Assembly (NCBI RefSeq): GCF_025143985.1
Contig: NZ_CP083564.1
Span: forward strand, 3,122,001-3,186,000
DNA: 64,000 bases
Direction of reading: 5' to 3'
From: Sulfitobacter sp. W027
Lineage (GTDB): Bacteria > Pseudomonadota > Alphaproteobacteria > Rhodobacterales > Rhodobacteraceae
Shown piece by piece: positions 61,879-64,000 of the stretch. The notes beneath the pieces are model-generated. The model was not told where the DNA came from, did no database searches, and saw nothing but the letters and a program-made list of their open reading frames with translations. Within the stretch, counting starts at the first letter, position 1. Each line of letters begins with the position of its first letter. The position numbers and the translations under genes are program-made.

Positions 61879-62619
61879 ATGATGCTCTTCGATGTCGCGG
61901 TACGGTTGGAAAAACTGCAGGATGTAGGGGCGCTTTGGGACGGGATCGTAGAGGCACTACGACAGATCGGTTTCACCCAGGCCATTCACATCAGCGTCGG
62001 TGCGGACTTTAAAGATGCACAGCTGCTGTGCACTATTCCCAATCTATACGAAGACCTCCCGCCAGAGGATGATCCCTTTCTCCACCACTCGTGCAACAGC
62101 TATGAGGTGCTGACCATCGGTCAGGCTTTCGTGCACCTCTACCCCGATGTGACCCCGTCTGAGCATTCGCTGATCGCCCGCGCTGGACGCAAAGGGTTAC
62201 ATGCGGCCTTTGCGGTGCCGATGCGACTGAAAGGGTCAGAACGCTTTGGCGGTTTTATTATCGGCAACGCAATGGAAGCGGGTGAATTTGAGAAGGCATT
62301 CCGCGACATCGCCGAAGAGCTTCGCCTTTTCTGTCTGCTGATGCACCGTCGCATCGAAGACCTCACCGGCACCGCCCCACTGCCCCTGCCCGAAGCGCCG
62401 GAAATCTTTGCCAAACTCAGCCCGCGCGAAGCCGAAGTGGTGAACCTGCTGGCCCATGGCTACAGCCGCCAGCAGACCGCGCATCAGTGCAACCTCTCCA
62501 TTCACACGGTCTCGGATTACGCAAAGTCTGGCTACCGCAAGCTGGGCATTCGCAACCGGGCCCAAGCCGCCGCATTGGTCCACGGCTCAGCGGGCGAGGC
62601 TGCGCCCAAGAAAGACTGA
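61879..62619 (+). CDS. LuxR-family regulator with autoinducer-binding domain (LuxR solo)
   Basis: The product is 246 aa. The N-terminal half (about residues 15-160) reads as an autoinducer-binding PAS-like domain (LWDGIVEALRQIGFTQAIHISV; SLIARAGRKGLHAAFAVPMRL, then FGGFIIGN). The C-terminal GerE helix-turn-helix is LSPREAEVVNLLAHGYSRQQTAHQCNLSIHTVSDYAKSGYRKLG. No luxI synthase lies in the window, so it may answer a signal made elsewhere. An ATGATG start follows the ribosome site GTGAGGA. Confidence 0.9.
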   Translation: MMLFDVAVRLEKLQDVGALWDGIVEALRQIGFTQAIHISVGADFKDAQLLCTIPNLYEDLPPEDDPFLHHSCNSYEVLTIGQAFVHLYPDVTPSEHSLIARAGRKGLHAAFAVPMRLKGSERFGGFIIGNAMEAGEFEKAFRDIAEELRLFCLLMHRRIEDLTGTAPLPLPEAPEIFAKLSPREAEVVNLLAHGYSRQQTAHQCNLSIHTVSDYAKSGYRKLGIRNRAQAAALVHGSAGEAAPKKD

Positions 62620-62679
62620 CGGGCTGGACGAAGCGGGCCCAAGCCCTTACCTCTGCGCCAACCGTCCGGAGACTTCGCT

Positions 62680-63630
62680 ATGACCAAACCGCCTCTCACC
62701 CTCTATCTTGCCGCGCCGCGCGGGTTCTGTGCGGGCGTTGACCGGGCGATCAAGATCGTCGAGATGGCGCTCGAAAAATGGGGCGCGCCGGTCTATGTGC
62801 GCCATGAGATTGTGCACAACAAGTTCGTCGTCGACGGGCTGCGCGACAAGGGCGCGGTCTTTGTCGAGGAACTGTCGGAATGCCCCGACGACCGCCCGGT
62901 GATCTTCTCCGCCCACGGCGTGCCGAAATCCGTGCCCTCCGCCGCACAGGCGCGCAACATGATCTACGTGGATGCCACCTGCCCGCTGGTCAGCAAGGTG
63001 CATATTGAGGCACAGCGTCACGCAGAGGCCGGGCTCCAGATCATCATGATCGGCCACGCGGGCCACCCTGAGACGGTCGGCACCATGGGCCAACTGCCCG
63101 ACGGCGATGTGTTGCTTGTTGAAACCCCCAACGATGTGGCCGGGGTCGCCGTGCGCGATGAGACCCGTCTGGCCTATGTCACCCAGACCACGCTCAGCGT
63201 CGATGACACCGCCGATATCGTCGCGGCCCTACAGGCACGCTTCCCCGCCATCATCGGCCCGCATAAAGAAGACATCTGCTACGCCACGACCAACCGTCAG
63301 GAAGCGGTCAAAGCCATGGCCCCCAAATGCGACGCGATGCTGGTGGTCGGCGCGCCGAATTCGTCGAACTCCAAACGTCTGGTCGAAGTCGGCGCCCGCG
63401 CGGGCTGCGCCTATGCGCAACTGGTGCAACGAGCGGACGACATCGATTGGCGCGCGCTTGAGGGGATCGGCAGCATCGGCATCACCGCAGGCGCATCGGC
63501 CCCCGAAGTGCTGATCAATGAAGTGATCGACGCCTTCAAAGCCCGCTATGACGTGACCACTGAACTGGTCGAAACCGCGCAGGAAAACGTTGAGTTCAAG
63601 GTGCCCCGCGTCTTGCGCCAACCCGCCTGA
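62680..63630 (+). CDS. ispH: 4-Hydroxy-3-methylbut-2-enyl diphosphate reductase
   Basis: The product is 316 aa. The three iron-sulfur cysteines are in [17 protein letters not shown] (Cys near residue 16), [12 protein letters not shown] (near 101) and the [12 protein letters not shown] neighbourhood after [10 protein letters not shown] (near 200). [10 protein letters not shown] and TAGASAPE are substrate-binding stretches. It performs the last step of the non-mevalonate isoprenoid route. It is followed 55 bp later by rnhA. Confidence 0.97.
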   Translation: MTKPPLTLYLAAPRGFCAGVDRAIKIVEMALEKWGAPVYVRHEIVHNKFVVDGLRDKGAVFVEELSECPDDRPVIFSAHGVPKSVPSAAQARNMIYVDATCPLVSKVHIEAQRHAEAGLQIIMIGHAGHPETVGTMGQLPDGDVLLVETPNDVAGVAVRDETRLAYVTQTTLSVDDTADIVAALQARFPAIIGPHKEDICYATTNRQEAVKAMAPKCDAMLVVGAPNSSNSKRLVEVGARAGCAYAQLVQRADDIDWRALEGIGSIGITAGASAPEVLINEVIDAFKARYDVTTELVETAQENVEFKVPRVLRQPA

Positions 63631-63685
63631 TTGACCGCCGCGCGCCAGCCGCCTACACCGCGTTGAAACCGCGACGGGAGCCGAT

Positions 63686-64000
63686 ATGCCAGACCTCTAT
63701 GCCTACACAGACGGAGCCTGCTCAGGCAATCCCGGCCCCGGCGGCTGGGGCGTGTTGATGCGCGCGATGGACGGTGACAAGATCGTCAAAGAGCGCGAGT
63801 TGAAGGGCGGCGAAGGCCAGACCACCAACAACCGCATGGAACTGATGGCCGCAATCTCGGCGCTGGAATCGCTCAGCCGGGCGACCGAGATCACCATCGT
63901 GACCGACAGCAACTACGTGAAAAACGGCATCACTGGCTGGATCTTTGGCTGGAAAAAGAACGGCTGGAAAAATGCCGCCAAGAAACCCGTCAAAAACGCC
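63686..64000 (+). CDS. rnhA: Ribonuclease HI, N-terminal part (runs off the window)
   Basis: 105 codons are present. [21 protein letters not shown] holds the first catalytic Asp, [15 protein letters not shown] the Glu and [15 protein letters not shown] the second Asp. It degrades RNA in RNA-DNA hybrids. The C-terminal third with the last Asp and the flexible His lies outside. Confidence 0.95.
   Translation, partial: MPDLYAYTDGACSGNPGPGGWGVLMRAMDGDKIVKERELKGGEGQTTNNRMELMAAISALESLSRATEITIVTDSNYVKNGITGWIFGWKKNGWKNAAKKPVKNA

Overview
The window is a stretch of high-GC bacterial chromosome that reads as an alphaproteobacterium of the Rhodobacterales (Roseobacter group, Sulfitobacter-like). The support is family content: the DUF1013/TrcR cell-cycle regulator, TIGR02300 (FYDLN) and DUF1491 proteins, a Hint-domain protein, COQ9, the short 4.5S-type SRP RNA, two ethylmalonyl-CoA-pathway genes (mcl1, mcd), and the block rpoZ-rsh-DUF2062-pdxJ-acpS-lepB-rnc-era-recO. 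The genus is an inference. No phage, insertion sequence, CRISPR array or plasmid gene was seen. Both ends are cut inside genes: a histidine kinase on the left and rnhA on the right.

Layout. 0-8 kb: histidine kinase tail, Asp-type alpha/beta hydrolase, membrane-anchored cytochrome c, pheA, SRPBCC protein, nudC, a CpdB-like nucleotidase, SRP RNA with a clear promoter, and a zinc metallopeptidase. 8-16 kb: DUF202 protein, dnaX-ybaB-recR, a fold-III PLP decarboxylase, an EEP-family membrane protein, trcR divergent from an exported RNase T2, and a quinone oxidoreductase. 16-22 kb: an acyl-CoA ligase/thiolase pair facing a bioM-bioN-bioY biotin importer, then COQ9 and rpsU. 22-31 kb: Lrp regulator/alanine dehydrogenase pair, mscL, a GAF/HisKA_2 kinase, ytoQ, and pheS-X-pheT, where X is an AT-rich unknown gene spliced into the operon. 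31-35 kb: DJ-1/PfpI protein, small HTH protein, Hint protein, exported esterase, rpmI-rplT. 35-46 kb: pyruvate kinase, small conserved genes, a D-amino-acid cluster (dgcN-dgcA-D-aminotransferase) divergent from mcl1, accA, a GntR regulator, and pabB. 47-49 kb: FYDLN protein, tRNA-Ala(GGC) followed by a second copy of its 3' end, and a repeat-rich 430-bp non-coding stretch. 49-64 kb: mcd, the recO-to-rpoZ minus-strand block, folK, a NYN-domain protein, a LuxR solo with a leader peptide, ispH and rnhA.

The less ordinary signals are these. (1) The ligase-thiolase-BioYNM cluster resembles the Bacillus yhfUTS biotin-regulon genes, and its thiolase lacks two canonical catalytic residues. (2) mcl1 and mcd, 8 kb apart, share an upstream sequence built on AAATGCTGCG. 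(3) An AT-rich gene sits between pheS and pheT with 4-nt overlaps on both sides. (4) A 31-bp duplication of the tRNA-Ala 3' end looks like an attachment-site scar. (5) Three small hairpin families each recur twice in intergenic DNA. (6) The luxR gene has a 25-codon leader peptide ending in a GC hairpin. All family assignments come from reading motifs and lengths; no database search was run.
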